Shown here piece after piece: positions 49,023 through 57,700 of a DNA stretch of 64,000 nucleotides. Location: assembly GCF_027105055.1 (NCBI RefSeq), contig NZ_CP114264.1, positions 434,001-498,000 on the forward strand, read 5' to 3'. Position numbers and translations under genes: made by a program. The stretch's first letter is position 1. Every line of letters starts with the position of its first letter. The notes under the pieces were generated by a model. The model was not told the origin of the DNA and made no database searches. It saw only the letters and a program-made list of their open reading frames with translations. The stretch is from Acinetobacter sp. TR3 (GTDB taxonomy: Bacteria > Pseudomonadota > Gammaproteobacteria > Pseudomonadales > Moraxellaceae).

Positions 49023-49793
49023 ATGACCGATGTTCCTGTAAATGATGAATATGAGCGCCGTTTTGCTGGTGTTGCCAAAATTTATGGAGAAAATGCATTT
49101 TCGCATTATGAACAAAGTCATGTCATGGTGATTGGAATTGGTGGCGTTGGCAGTTGGGCGGTTGAGGCACTGGCACGTACAGGGATCGGTGAGTTGACTT
49201 TGGTCGATATGGATGTGGTAGCAGCATCGAATATTAACCGTCAATTACCTGCGATGAGTTCGACACTCGGACAAGAAAAAATCGAAGTGATGGCGGAGCG
49301 TTGTCGCCAGATCAATCCACGCATGAAAGTGAATGTGATTGATGACTATCTGACGCCTGATAATGTCAAAGAGATTTTAAATCCAGTACCCAGCATTGTT
49401 CTGGATTGCATTGATGACGTCAAAGCCAAACTTGCCTTAATGCTGCATTGTCGTTTTAACAAAATCCCGTTAATTGTTTCGGGTGGTGCAGGAGGAAAAC
49501 TCGATCCACTGAAGATTCGCGTGGCAGATTTGTCCAAGACCGAACAAGATCCAATGTTGGCAAAGTTACGCACGCAACTGCGTTCAAAAGGGATTTGTAA
49601 AAAACCAAAAGAGAAATTCGGAATCACTTGCGTGTATTCGATCGATAACCCATTTTCCAGTGCAGATGTTTGTCCAAGTGCGGGTCTGCGCTGTGGCGGC
49701 TATGGTTCTGCGGTGGTGGTGACTTCAAGCTTTGCGATGGTGGCGGTGGCTGAAGTGCTGAAAAAATTAGATGCTAAAAAGCCTAAAACATAA
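49023..49793 (+). CDS. tcdA: tRNA threonylcarbamoyladenosine dehydratase
   Basis: 256 residues of the ThiF/E1-like TcdA (CsdL/YgdL) family, which converts t6A37 into cyclic ct6A in tRNAs. ATP-binding motif VIGIGGVGSWAVEALAR, then LVDMDVVAASNINRQ and the segment SNINRQLPA that holds the adenylation residues; a C-terminal cysteine-rich stretch CPSAGLRCGGYGS is typical. The ATG at 49023 is used in place of the adjacent GTG at 49020. Confidence 0.93.
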   Translation: MTDVPVNDEYERRFAGVAKIYGENAFSHYEQSHVMVIGIGGVGSWAVEALARTGIGELTLVDMDVVAASNINRQLPAMSSTLGQEKIEVMAERCRQINPRMKVNVIDDYLTPDNVKEILNPVPSIVLDCIDDVKAKLALMLHCRFNKIPLIVSGGAGGKLDPLKIRVADLSKTEQDPMLAKLRTQLRSKGICKKPKEKFGITCVYSIDNPFSSADVCPSAGLRCGGYGSAVVVTSSFAMVAVAEVLKKLDAKKPKT

Positions 49794-49823
49794 TGTTCGT
49801 TTAGGCTTTGATTCAGTCTTTTA

Positions 49824-50306
49824 TTAACCAAGGCGGTAATAAGTATAAGTGACGTTTTTGTCTTTATAAACGTCATAGCTAGTCTGCTTAAAATCAGAAA
49901 CCCATTGTGAGCCTGTAAAACCAGCAATATGACCATACACATGTTTTTTGGTGCGATGAATAATATAAATATCACCTGGCATTGGGTTATCAAAAGCAGG
50001 GTCTATTTGCTTATAGCCAATCTTTTGTAGCGTTCCACCCCAATCTGAGGCTGCTATAGGATGTTGTGCAATTTTCGCGCCCGCTGTTTGTAATGCGATA
50101 CGAATTGATTTGGCACACTTTGCTGAACTATGAAATGAGGAAACACGAGAAAGTTTATCTGAAAACTTCTGTAAGTTAATTTGCTGCGAATTCTTGGATA
50201 ATGCGTATGGCGGTGTAATATCTGCGGGAGTTTCTCTGAGCATAATGACTGCATTTTGAGTCTGTGCATGCATCATCGAATCTAATGAGGGTGCATCATA
50301 AATCAT
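49824..50306 (-). CDS. Small cysteine peptidoglycan amidase-like protein (CHAP/NlpC-P60 fold)
   Basis: 160 residues without a signal peptide. The pattern SSAKCAKSIRIALQTAG (Cys64), PGDIYIIHR and HVYGHIAGFTGSQWVSDFKQ (His126, Asp138) matches the Cys-His-acid triad of CHAP/NlpC-P60 peptidases, especially the small WVSDFKQ-type amidases associated with phage lysis or type VI secretion effectors. An N-terminal 50-residue region of unknown fold precedes the catalytic part. No adjacent immunity or holin gene is apparent. Fold assignment is good; the biological role is open. Confidence 0.65.
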   Translation of the reverse strand: MIYDAPSLDSMMHAQTQNAVIMLRETPADITPPYALSKNSQQINLQKFSDKLSRVSSFHSSAKCAKSIRIALQTAGAKIAQHPIAASDWGGTLQKIGYKQIDPAFDNPMPGDIYIIHRTKKHVYGHIAGFTGSQWVSDFKQTSYDVYKDKNVTYTYYRLG

Positions 50307-50642
50307 AGTTCAATCTCAACCAATCCTAAAACAACTTTAAAACGGTCGCCAAATTCCGTGGCTCGCAGATATTAAGCGATAAATCTTAAAAAAACTTATT
50401 TGCAATGTAATAATGTAACTTTTCGAGGGTGTTGTGAGGAACTTAGCGTAAAAATCACATAAAGAATCTTTTTTATTATCATGAATTTAGTTGTTAATTA
50501 GTTTGAATAAAATGATTTGTAAGATTATATTTCTTTTTTGATTGAAAAATATACGCAAGCGCTGATTCAAAGAAACAAAGCTTTGTGATTTAAAAAATAA
50601 TAAACTATTGTTTATTAAAGTGAAAAATGGAAAGAATAACAA
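50307..50642. other. AT-rich gap between the amidase-like and GNAT genes
   Basis: 336 bases, about 70% A+T in the second half, with no frame of note. It must hold the divergent promoters of the two flanking genes. No immunity-type ORF was found. Confidence 0.5.
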
Positions 50643-51038
50643 GTGATACGTCCAGCACAAGCAACAGATATCAAGCAAATAGTAGAATTAATTCAGCCAT
50701 ATATAAAAGATTTTGCACTGAATGCAGAGGGTGAAGCAAAATTTAGTCAGGATATGATTAAGAAATTACTTGAAATGCAAAGCATTGAATATTTTGTTTT
50801 CGAGAAAGAGTTATCCATTATTGGTGTGATTGCTTATAAACAACCTTCTCATTTGATTCATTTCTTTGTTAAGCAGGATTCACAACAGCAAGGAATAGGT
50901 CGTCAGCTTTGGATGTTTTTAGAAGATAAACTTTCTCAGCAACATTCAAAAATTACTGTGAATTCTAGTTGTTATGCAAAGCCCGTTTATGAAAATTTCG
51001 GATTACGCTATATTCCGATGTGCAAAAGTTATGCGTAG
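50643..51038 (+). CDS. GNAT family N-acetyltransferase
   Basis: 131 residues. It opens MIRPAQATDIKQIVELIQPY as many GNATs do; motif A is HFFVKQDSQQQGIGRQLW, carrying the Q-x-x-G-x-G acetyl-CoA pyrophosphate loop. A C-terminal AKPVYENFGLRYIP is the usual motif B. The length is short but complete. The start is a GTG at 50643 with GGAAAG eight bases upstream. The acceptor substrate is unknown. Confidence 0.85.
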   Translation: MIRPAQATDIKQIVELIQPYIKDFALNAEGEAKFSQDMIKKLLEMQSIEYFVFEKELSIIGVIAYKQPSHLIHFFVKQDSQQQGIGRQLWMFLEDKLSQQHSKITVNSSCYAKPVYENFGLRYIPMCKSYA

Positions 51039-51047
51039 AACATCAAA

Positions 51048-52052
51048 TTAACTTTGATGTTCTCGAACGTAATCTTCAGTACGTTGCATCGCTGTTTGGA
51101 TATTGATGATTGCATTTTCAATGTCAGCAATCGTTTTGGCATTTCCACCACTGAGAGCCTGACGCCATTTACGTGCGCCTGGTAGATTTTGAAATAAACC
51201 TAGAATATGGCGAGTGATAATCGAAAGTGGAGCACCTTCAGCAACGCGTTGATGAATATAAGGCATCATGTGCTGCATGATCTCAAAACGATTAGGTGCT
51301 TCCAAATTCCAAAGGTCACCCATCTCCGCCAATAAGTACGGATTATGATATGCCTCACGACCAATCATGACTCCATCAACATGCTGTAAATGTTGTTGTG
51401 TTTCTTCAAAGGTCTTGATACCGCCATTAATCTCAATGGTTAGATGTGGGCGTTCTTGCTTTAAACGATAGACATCTTCATAGCGTAATGGTGGAACTTC
51501 GCGATTCTCTTTCGGCGATAAGCCCTGCAAGATCGCAATACGTGCATGTACAATAAAATGTGTGCAGCCTGTTGATGCCACCGTATCAACAAAATGCAGC
51601 ATTTCTTCGTAAGATTGCATGTCATCAATCCCGATACGATGCTTTACAGTTACAGGAATCGATACTGCTTTTTGCATACTATGAATACATTCTGCAACTA
51701 AATTGGGTTCAGCCATTAAGCAAGCCCCAATTTTATTGTTTTGCACGCGATCACTTGGACAGCCGACATTCAGATTAACTTCGTTATAACCCCAGTCTTC
51801 GGCCATTTTGGTGCAGGTAGCAAGCTCTTGTGGATTTGAGCCGCCAAGTTGTAGCACAATTGGATGCTCTTGCTGATTGAAATCGAGATGGCGATTAGCA
51901 CCACCGTAAATAATCGCGCCTGTAGTGACCATTTCGGTATACAACACGACATTGGGATTAAATAAACGGGCAAAGAAACGATAGTCTTTTGTGGTCCAAT
52001 CCATCATCGGGGCAACACTGATTCGTGGTGTCTGAGTTTTTTCAATATTCAT
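51048..52052 (-). CDS. dusA: tRNA-dihydrouridine(20/20a) synthase DusA
   Basis: 334 residues. A FMN TIM-barrel enzyme reducing U20/U20a in tRNA D-loops. It begins with RISVAPMMDWTTKDYRFFAR; the catalytic cysteine is in NLNVGCPSDRVQNNKIGACL, and HRIGIDD plus VHARIAILQGLSPKENREVPPL are DusA-specific. The 5' end of dusA is a known insertion site for islands and prophages, but no integrase gene was found next to it here. Converges on the GNAT gene with 9 bases between. Confidence 0.95.
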   Translation of the reverse strand: MNIEKTQTPRISVAPMMDWTTKDYRFFARLFNPNVVLYTEMVTTGAIIYGGANRHLDFNQQEHPIVLQLGGSNPQELATCTKMAEDWGYNEVNLNVGCPSDRVQNNKIGACLMAEPNLVAECIHSMQKAVSIPVTVKHRIGIDDMQSYEEMLHFVDTVASTGCTHFIVHARIAILQGLSPKENREVPPLRYEDVYRLKQERPHLTIEINGGIKTFEETQQHLQHVDGVMIGREAYHNPYLLAEMGDLWNLEAPNRFEIMQHMMPYIHQRVAEGAPLSIITRHILGLFQNLPGARKWRQALSGGNAKTIADIENAIINIQTAMQRTEDYVREHQS

Positions 52053-52554
52053 AAAAAATCATGCCTTTATTCAGTGTTAAACAACCTAATGAAATGATGG
52101 AGCGGATTGGAAAATGGACTATTTATGACAAATAGTGGGAAATAAACTTAAAGTAAGAATTCATCACTGATGTATGTCCAAACATTTTTAGGCAAAGCGC
52201 AACCGATTGATCTGATCGAACAGACACTATGACTAAATATTGGGATACATTGAGAGTGAGCATCAAAGAACGAAACTCTTCTAGCTTGATTAAGAGATTT
52301 CCAATTGCGCGCAATACTACCACAAATATTTAATCTATACATTTCGGACGGTATTGATGCCGCACACCCGTTGAGATTTTTTTAAATGCTATTTAGCAGC
52401 GTTCAGGTGTTAACTAATTAGAGCGTCTTTAATTCTGTTAATTGTGTCTAGGGTGGGCGTAGCTTCTATTTTCATCTATTTGATAAGACTTAATTTTGGT
52501 TTAAGTTCGTGTTTTTAGTCTATCTCGCATAAAGCCCTTATGGATTGATAGGCA
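52053..52554. other. Gene-free stretch upstream of dusA
   Basis: 502 bases between divergent dusA and the PAP2 gene. Open frames present on both strands (for example around 52123-52342) are short and share no recognisable domain, ribosome site or codon bias. No integrase remnant or attachment repeat was identified. Confidence 0.45.
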
Positions 52555-52799
52555 ATGTCTATTGAAGAGATCAATATTCGTATATTTAACTGGATTAATT
52601 CTGGTGCTACAGAAAACTCATTTTTTGCGAAAGTCGCTATGTTCTCATCATATAATCTGATAGGGACTTTTCTGATTTTTCTAACGGTTTTATTGCTATT
52701 TAAGGATAAAAAATATCAATTTCAGTATTTTAAAACCGTAGTAATGGTCGTTCTATCTTCATTTGTTGTGAAGTTATTACACGCATTTTATCATCATCC
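52555..52799 (+). pseudogene. PAP2-family phosphatase, 5' part (split by an IS)
   Basis: Codons 1-81 of a PAP2 membrane phosphatase: N-terminal SIEEINIRIFNWINSGATEN and two TM helices, ending at KLLHAFYHHP, the first catalytic motif. The reading frame is cut by the IS at 52800. Rejoined to 54041-54359 (one TCC target copy removed) it makes a continuous 187-residue protein. PAP2 enzymes of this size (BcrC/YbjG-like) dephosphorylate undecaprenyl pyrophosphate or related lipids. Confidence 0.85.
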
Positions 52800-52872
52800 T
52801 GATCCTAGCCAAAATAATGGACAGCATGTCCCTCTAAAGATAACGTAACTTCAATCTTTGGAGATCCAAGAA

Positions 52873-53166
52873 ATGGCTAAACGTTTTAGTCCGGAATTTA
52901 AACAGCAAGCAATTGATCATGCACTTTCAAACTCCCACGAGCCTATAGCTGCAATCGCCCATAAATTAGGTGTGGGTTATTCAACCTTAGATAAATGGAT
53001 TCGTGAAGCCAATCCAGTAGGTTCAAGCAAACGTCAACTTTCTCCTGAACAACAGCGGATCTTGGAATTAGAAAAAGAAGTCAAACAGCTCAAGGAAGCC
53101 AATGACATCTTAAAAAAAGCGCATGTGTACTTTCTGACAGATCATGCCAAGAAAAGTACACGGTAA
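52873..53166 (+). CDS. IS3-family OrfA (transposase N-terminal part)
   Basis: 97 residues. A helix-turn-helix domain (AKRFSPEFKQQAIDHAL, GVGYSTLDKWIRE) is followed by a leucine-zipper-like helix (LELEKEVKQLKEANDILKKA), the standard OrfA plan for DNA binding and multimerisation. An in-frame TTG at 52858 is less likely than the ATG at 52873. Near the end is the frameshift site that joins it to OrfB. Confidence 0.92.
   Translation: MAKRFSPEFKQQAIDHALSNSHEPIAAIAHKLGVGYSTLDKWIREANPVGSSKRQLSPEQQRILELEKEVKQLKEANDILKKAHVYFLTDHAKKSTR
53112..53162 (+). promoter_or_regulatory. Programmed -1 frameshift signal (A7G slippery site plus stem-loop)
   Basis: Seven A residues and a G (53112-53119) form the classic slippery run. 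Five bases later GTGTACTTTCT (53124-53134) pairs with AGAAAAGTACAC (53151-53162), one bulge. A -1 shift moves from the OrfA frame into the OrfB frame, which is open back through this point, yielding the OrfAB transposase. Confidence 0.8.
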
Positions 53167-53174
53167 TTCAAGAT

Positions 53175-54032
53175 ATGGATATAAATGAAGTCACTGTGTC
53201 TTCTGTCTGTAAATGCCTAGATGTCAGCACTTCAGGCTATTATGCCTGGCGAAAACGCCAGACCAATACAGCGCAGAAATACAATGATTTAAAAGTTGTA
53301 TATTGGCAGCATCATGCGCGCTTGGGTGCACCGTCATTGGTACATGACATGCGTGATTTAGGTTATCGCATGAGCGAACGTACCGTTGGAAGGATGCTAA
53401 AAAAGCTTGGTTTACGTAGTAGGATTGCACGTAAATACAAGCATACGACTGATTCAAACCATCGTTTGTCTACAGCATCAAATTTGTTGGATCGCCAATT
53501 TACAGTTACTCAGCCTAATAAAGTTTGGACAACGGATATTACCTATATCCGAACTAAAGAAGGCTGGCTGTATTTATGTGTGATGCTAGATCTATTCAGC
53601 CGTCGTATTGTGGGTTGGCAAACCAGCCATCGAATAGACCGCCAATTGGTGTGTGATGCGTTTAATTATGCAATGGCTCGTCAGGGTTATCCAACGGGTG
53701 TCATGGTGCATTCGGATCAAGGTAGTCAGTACTGTAGTCGTGATTTTAGGGCGCTATTATTGACGAATAACTGTATTCAAAGCATGTCTAGACGAGGAAA
53801 CTGTTGGGACAATGCAGTGACCGAAAGCTTCTTCCATACCCTGAAGGGGCATGTAGTACATGGCAGTGTATTTTCTACGAGAAAAGAGGCAAATGCTATC
53901 TTGTTTGAGTATATTGAAGTTTACTACAATCGAATCAGAAGGCATTCTGCAAATGGCTGGTTAAGTCTAGAAGCCTTTGAACAGAAATATTTCAAGAATT
54001 TAGAGGGATCGGTTGTCCACGATACTGTCTAG
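53175..54032 (+). CDS. IS3-family OrfB (DDE transposase catalytic part)
   Basis: 285 residues with an rve-type integrase core: first Asp in VWTTDITYIRT, second in MVHSDQGSQYCS, catalytic Glu in NCWDNAVTESFFHTLK, the D-D35-E signature. The N-terminal VSTSGYYAWRKRQ and RRHSANGWLSLEAFEQKYF tail are standard. Probably made as an OrfAB fusion by frameshifting; the ATG at 53175 would give OrfB alone. Confidence 0.93.
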   Translation: MDINEVTVSSVCKCLDVSTSGYYAWRKRQTNTAQKYNDLKVVYWQHHARLGAPSLVHDMRDLGYRMSERTVGRMLKKLGLRSRIARKYKHTTDSNHRLSTASNLLDRQFTVTQPNKVWTTDITYIRTKEGWLYLCVMLDLFSRRIVGWQTSHRIDRQLVCDAFNYAMARQGYPTGVMVHSDQGSQYCSRDFRALLLTNNCIQSMSRRGNCWDNAVTESFFHTLKGHVVHGSVFSTRKEANAILFEYIEVYYNRIRRHSANGWLSLEAFEQKYFKNLEGSVVHDTV

Positions 54033-54040
54033 GATCATCC

Positions 54041-54359
54041 TAGACCTTTCGATCTTGGACTAGGGCACACCTTGATTCACCACAGTTCCAGTTCGTCTAT
54101 GCCTAGCCAACATACACTCACTGTTGCAATTATCGCATTTTCATTTCTGATGTCTGAGTATCGTCAAATTGGTGTTTTCGGATTATTTGTAAGTTTGGTT
54201 GTAGGATGGTCAAGGATTTATATGGGAGTTCATTTTCCTTTTGATGTATTAGGTTCTTTTATTGTGGCTTTTCTAATTGTATTCAGCGTCAATATTTTGA
54301 CTGAACGATTTATTTCAAAATCAAAGCAACCGATTACTGTACAAGCTGTAGATCTATAA
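54041..54359 (+). pseudogene. PAP2-family phosphatase, 3' part (split by an IS)
   Basis: Codons 82-187 of the interrupted gene, restarting with RPFDLGLGHTLIHHSS. Signature residues are present: PRPF (motif 1), SMPSQHTL (motif 2; the usual PSGH reads PSQH) and SRIYMGVHFPFDVLGS (motif 3, catalytic His and Asp). It ends in two TM helices. No promoter or start is visible for this half alone, so the cell probably lacks this enzyme unless the IS excises. Confidence 0.85.
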
Positions 54360-54740
54360 ATTGATAGATGACTTGTGTGAAAAACGAGCGATACATTGTG
54401 ATCGCTTCCCTAAATAACGACCGTGTTTAAACCATAGGAAATTTACCATAGCATTTTGTGGATTTAGAAATAATTGTATGATTTATTTTCTGTGAAGAGT
54501 ATTTGTTTAAATGTTGTTCAGTTTTTCATTTTTAATATTTTGATTTAATTATATTTCCATATTTTAAAATCTCTTTTTGTCCACTTCGTTACTTATATTC
54601 ACTTTTCTCATGAGTTCAATTTAATCTGTTTTTAAGTTCAGCTCTTTAACTTACAGCATAACGACTAAATTTGATTCGTAAGCAGAAATTAAGATAGGTC
54701 TAAATTCTAGCGAAATCAGAACATTAAAGAGAGTATAAAA
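54360..54740. other. Gene-free stretch upstream of the Pls/PosA-like gene
   Basis: 381 bases. An inverted repeat GCGAT-N8-ATCGC lies at 54388-54405. The rest is AT-rich, and the promoter for the 4-kb gene presumably lies in the last 150 bases. No Fur-type site or riboswitch was recognised. Confidence 0.45.
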
Positions 54741-57700
54741 ATGAACCAATGTGTGATGAACGCAAAAAATATTATTCGTGGTAAACACCACCCTGAGTTT
54801 TTGCAGAATGAAGTTTTAACCGATATTTTTATTCAGACAGCACAACGCCTACCAGAAAAAATAGCTTTAATCGAAGCAGATCAAACGATTAGCTATGGTG
54901 AGTTATATCAGCAAGCTCAACTTATGGCCAAACATTTAACCATCAAAGGCGTTAAAGCTGGCGAAATCGTTGGATTGTGGTTGCCACGTGGTATTGAATT
55001 ATTAAAGTCTCAATTAGCAATCTGCTTAAGTGGTGCTGCTTGGCTACCATTTGACATGGATACCCCCGCAGATCGAATCGCAGTTTGTCTTGAAGATGCA
55101 GCGGCTGTAGGAATGATTACCACTGATGAGTGGTATGAGCACGTGTTGGAAGTGCCACAAAGCAAATGGACCAATACCGAACTACAAAAAACGCTACATG
55201 AAACTGTCGAGTTGGCAAAATCGACTCCTGAGCAACCTGCTTATATTATTTATACTTCAGGCTCAACAGGAAAACCCAAAGGTATTGTCATTACTCAGAA
55301 GAATATTTGTCATTTTCTGCGCAGTGAAAACAGTATTTTAGGTATCCAAGAACAAGACAAAGTTTATCAAGGCTTCTCAGTTGCATTTGATATGTCTTTC
55401 GAGGAAATCTGGTTGTCTTATTTGGTTGGAGCAACTTTATGGATTGCACCAAAATCTTTGGTTAGTGATCCAGAACGGTTATGTAAAACCTTGCAACAAG
55501 AGCAAATTAGCGTTTTGCATGCTGTACCAACTTTGCTCGCTTTGTTCCCTGAAGATGTTGCTAATTTACGCATCATCAATTTAGGAGGGGAAATGTGTCC
55601 AGACTCATTGGTTGAGCGTTGGGCATTGCCACACCATCAAATGTTTAATACTTACGGACCGACAGAAACCACAGTCTCTGCGAGTCTTGAATTGTTACAG
55701 CAGGGTAAGCCTGTCACGATTGGCAAACCATTACCTAACTACGGTATGTTGGTGATTAATGCTGATCGAGAGCTATTGGCACAAGGCGAAACGGGAGAAT
55801 TGTGTATCTTTGGGCCAAGCGTGGCACAAGGTTATTTAGGTCGCCCAGATCTAACAGCGGATAAGTTTATTCAGAATCCATGGGCAACGAGTCCTGATGA
55901 AGAAAGTTTATATCGGACGGGTGACTTAGCTAAAATCGATGAATTTGGTCAAGTGCATTGTTTAGGACGTGCGGATGATCAAGTAAAAATTCGAGGTTTC
56001 CGCGTAGAACTTGGCGAAATCGAAGCTGCATTATGTGATCTCGATGGTATTGGCACAGCTGCTGTCATTTTACGTAATGAAGATGGTATTGATCAGTTGA
56101 TCGCCTTTATAGCCGCAGAAATTGATGCAAAACAATCCATAGAAATTAAACAGCTTCGGCATCATCTTGGTCAGCGCTTACCGCCATACATGGTACCTAA
56201 TCGTTTTGAAATTATTGAAGAAGTACCGAGACTACTTTCTGGGAAAATTGATCGAAAAGCACTAAAAGCAAGACCTTTAACAAGTGTGGTCGATCGGAGT
56301 GAATCAGATCAACCTCAAAATGAAGCTGAAGAAATTTTATTTGAAATCTTAAATCGACTGTTTCCGAATCTTCCGATTAAATTGGATGCCGATTTCTTTG
56401 ATGATTTGGGTGGACATTCTTTATTAGCTGCAGTTTTAATTTCAAATTTACGTGAACATCCTGAATATAGTCACCTCACGATTCAAAGTTTATACCAAGC
56501 ACGGAGAGTGGGAGCAATTGCTGCCTTGATGCTTGAGCAACCTGAACCATCATTATTTGATAGCCAAATTGGTCAAGACAATCCACGGAATCAAACCTAT
56601 AAATGGCTCTGCGGTATTGCGCAGGTAGTCACAATTCCAGTGTTGATTTCAATTAACATTATGCAATGGCTCGCTCCATTCTTTACCTATCATTATTTTA
56701 CTGGCGGCGCACGAGACAGTATTCCTTCTGCAATTTTGCTTTCTTTATTGGTTTATGTCAGTGTCATTATTGCTAGTTTTGCCCTTTCTATCATGGTTAA
56801 ACGTGTGCTAATGGTTGGCGTGGGTGCGGGTCGTTATCCTTTATGGGGAATGACTTATTTCCGTTGGTGGTTGGCTGATCGGATGAGTAGTATTTCACCT
56901 GTTTATCTCTTATCAGGTTCAACTTTACTGAATTTATATCTCAAAGCACTTGGGGCGAAAATTGGACATGATGTTTCCATTAGTTCAGTGCATATTCGTA
57001 TGCCATCTTTATTGACGATTGAGGATGGTGTCAGTCTTGGTTCTCAGGTGAATTTAGAGAATGCTAAAGTTGAACATGGGCATTTGGTCTTAGGTTCAAT
57101 TCATTTGAAACGTGATAGTTATGTGGGTTCTTATGCGGTATTAGAAGAAAATACGGTGTTAGAACAAACTGCTCATGTCAATGCTTTGACTGCGATTGAA
57201 TATGATACGACTGTGCCTGCTGGTGAAATTTGGGATGGCACGCCTGCGAAGAAGATTGGTCATGTGGATCAGTTAGAACAATTGGCACCGCGTCCAAAAC
57301 TTTCTTTAATGCGTAAAGTTTCAGAGTATGTTTACTATGGAGTGAGTGCATTAATTATCGCTTGTATTTTCTTTATTCCAATCTTTCCAAGTTTCTTATT
57401 GGTTGATTGGTTAGATGTGAATGTTTTCAATATTGACCCGAATAACCATATTCAAACAGCGCTTTATTATTTCCTATTGGCCATTCCTGCGAGTGCGATG
57501 ATGATGATCATTACCGCCTTGATTTCTTCAGCTTTACGTAAAATAGTATTACCTCGTTTAGAGGTGGGTACTTATGCGATTCATGGTGCTACGTATTATC
57601 GAAAGTGGTTCGCAGCCCAAATTTTAGAAACCAGCTTACAAACGCTACATGGTCTATTTGCAACAATTTATGCACCAACTTGGTTTCGTATGTTAGGCGC

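Larger units (their letters stand above)
52800..54037 (+). mobile_element. IS3-family insertion sequence, apparently intact
   Basis: 1238 bases. Terminal inverted repeats are TGATCCTAGCC...TGGACAGC...CCCTCTAAA on the left and, reversed, TGATCCTAGACA...TGGACAAC...CCCTCTAAA on the right. The target triplet TCC is duplicated at 52797-52799 and 54038-54040. Two overlapping-frame transposase ORFs with a frameshift signal lie inside. Both ORFs are uninterrupted, so the element may still move. Confidence 0.92.

Noticed and set aside
52123..52342. Short minus-strand ORFs upstream of dusA
   Set aside because: No domain, ribosome site or codon bias; they do not read as an integrase or regulator.
51048..52554. 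dusA as integration site of a genomic island
   Set aside because: No integrase, tRNA-like repeat or direct repeat of the dusA 5' end was found within the window.
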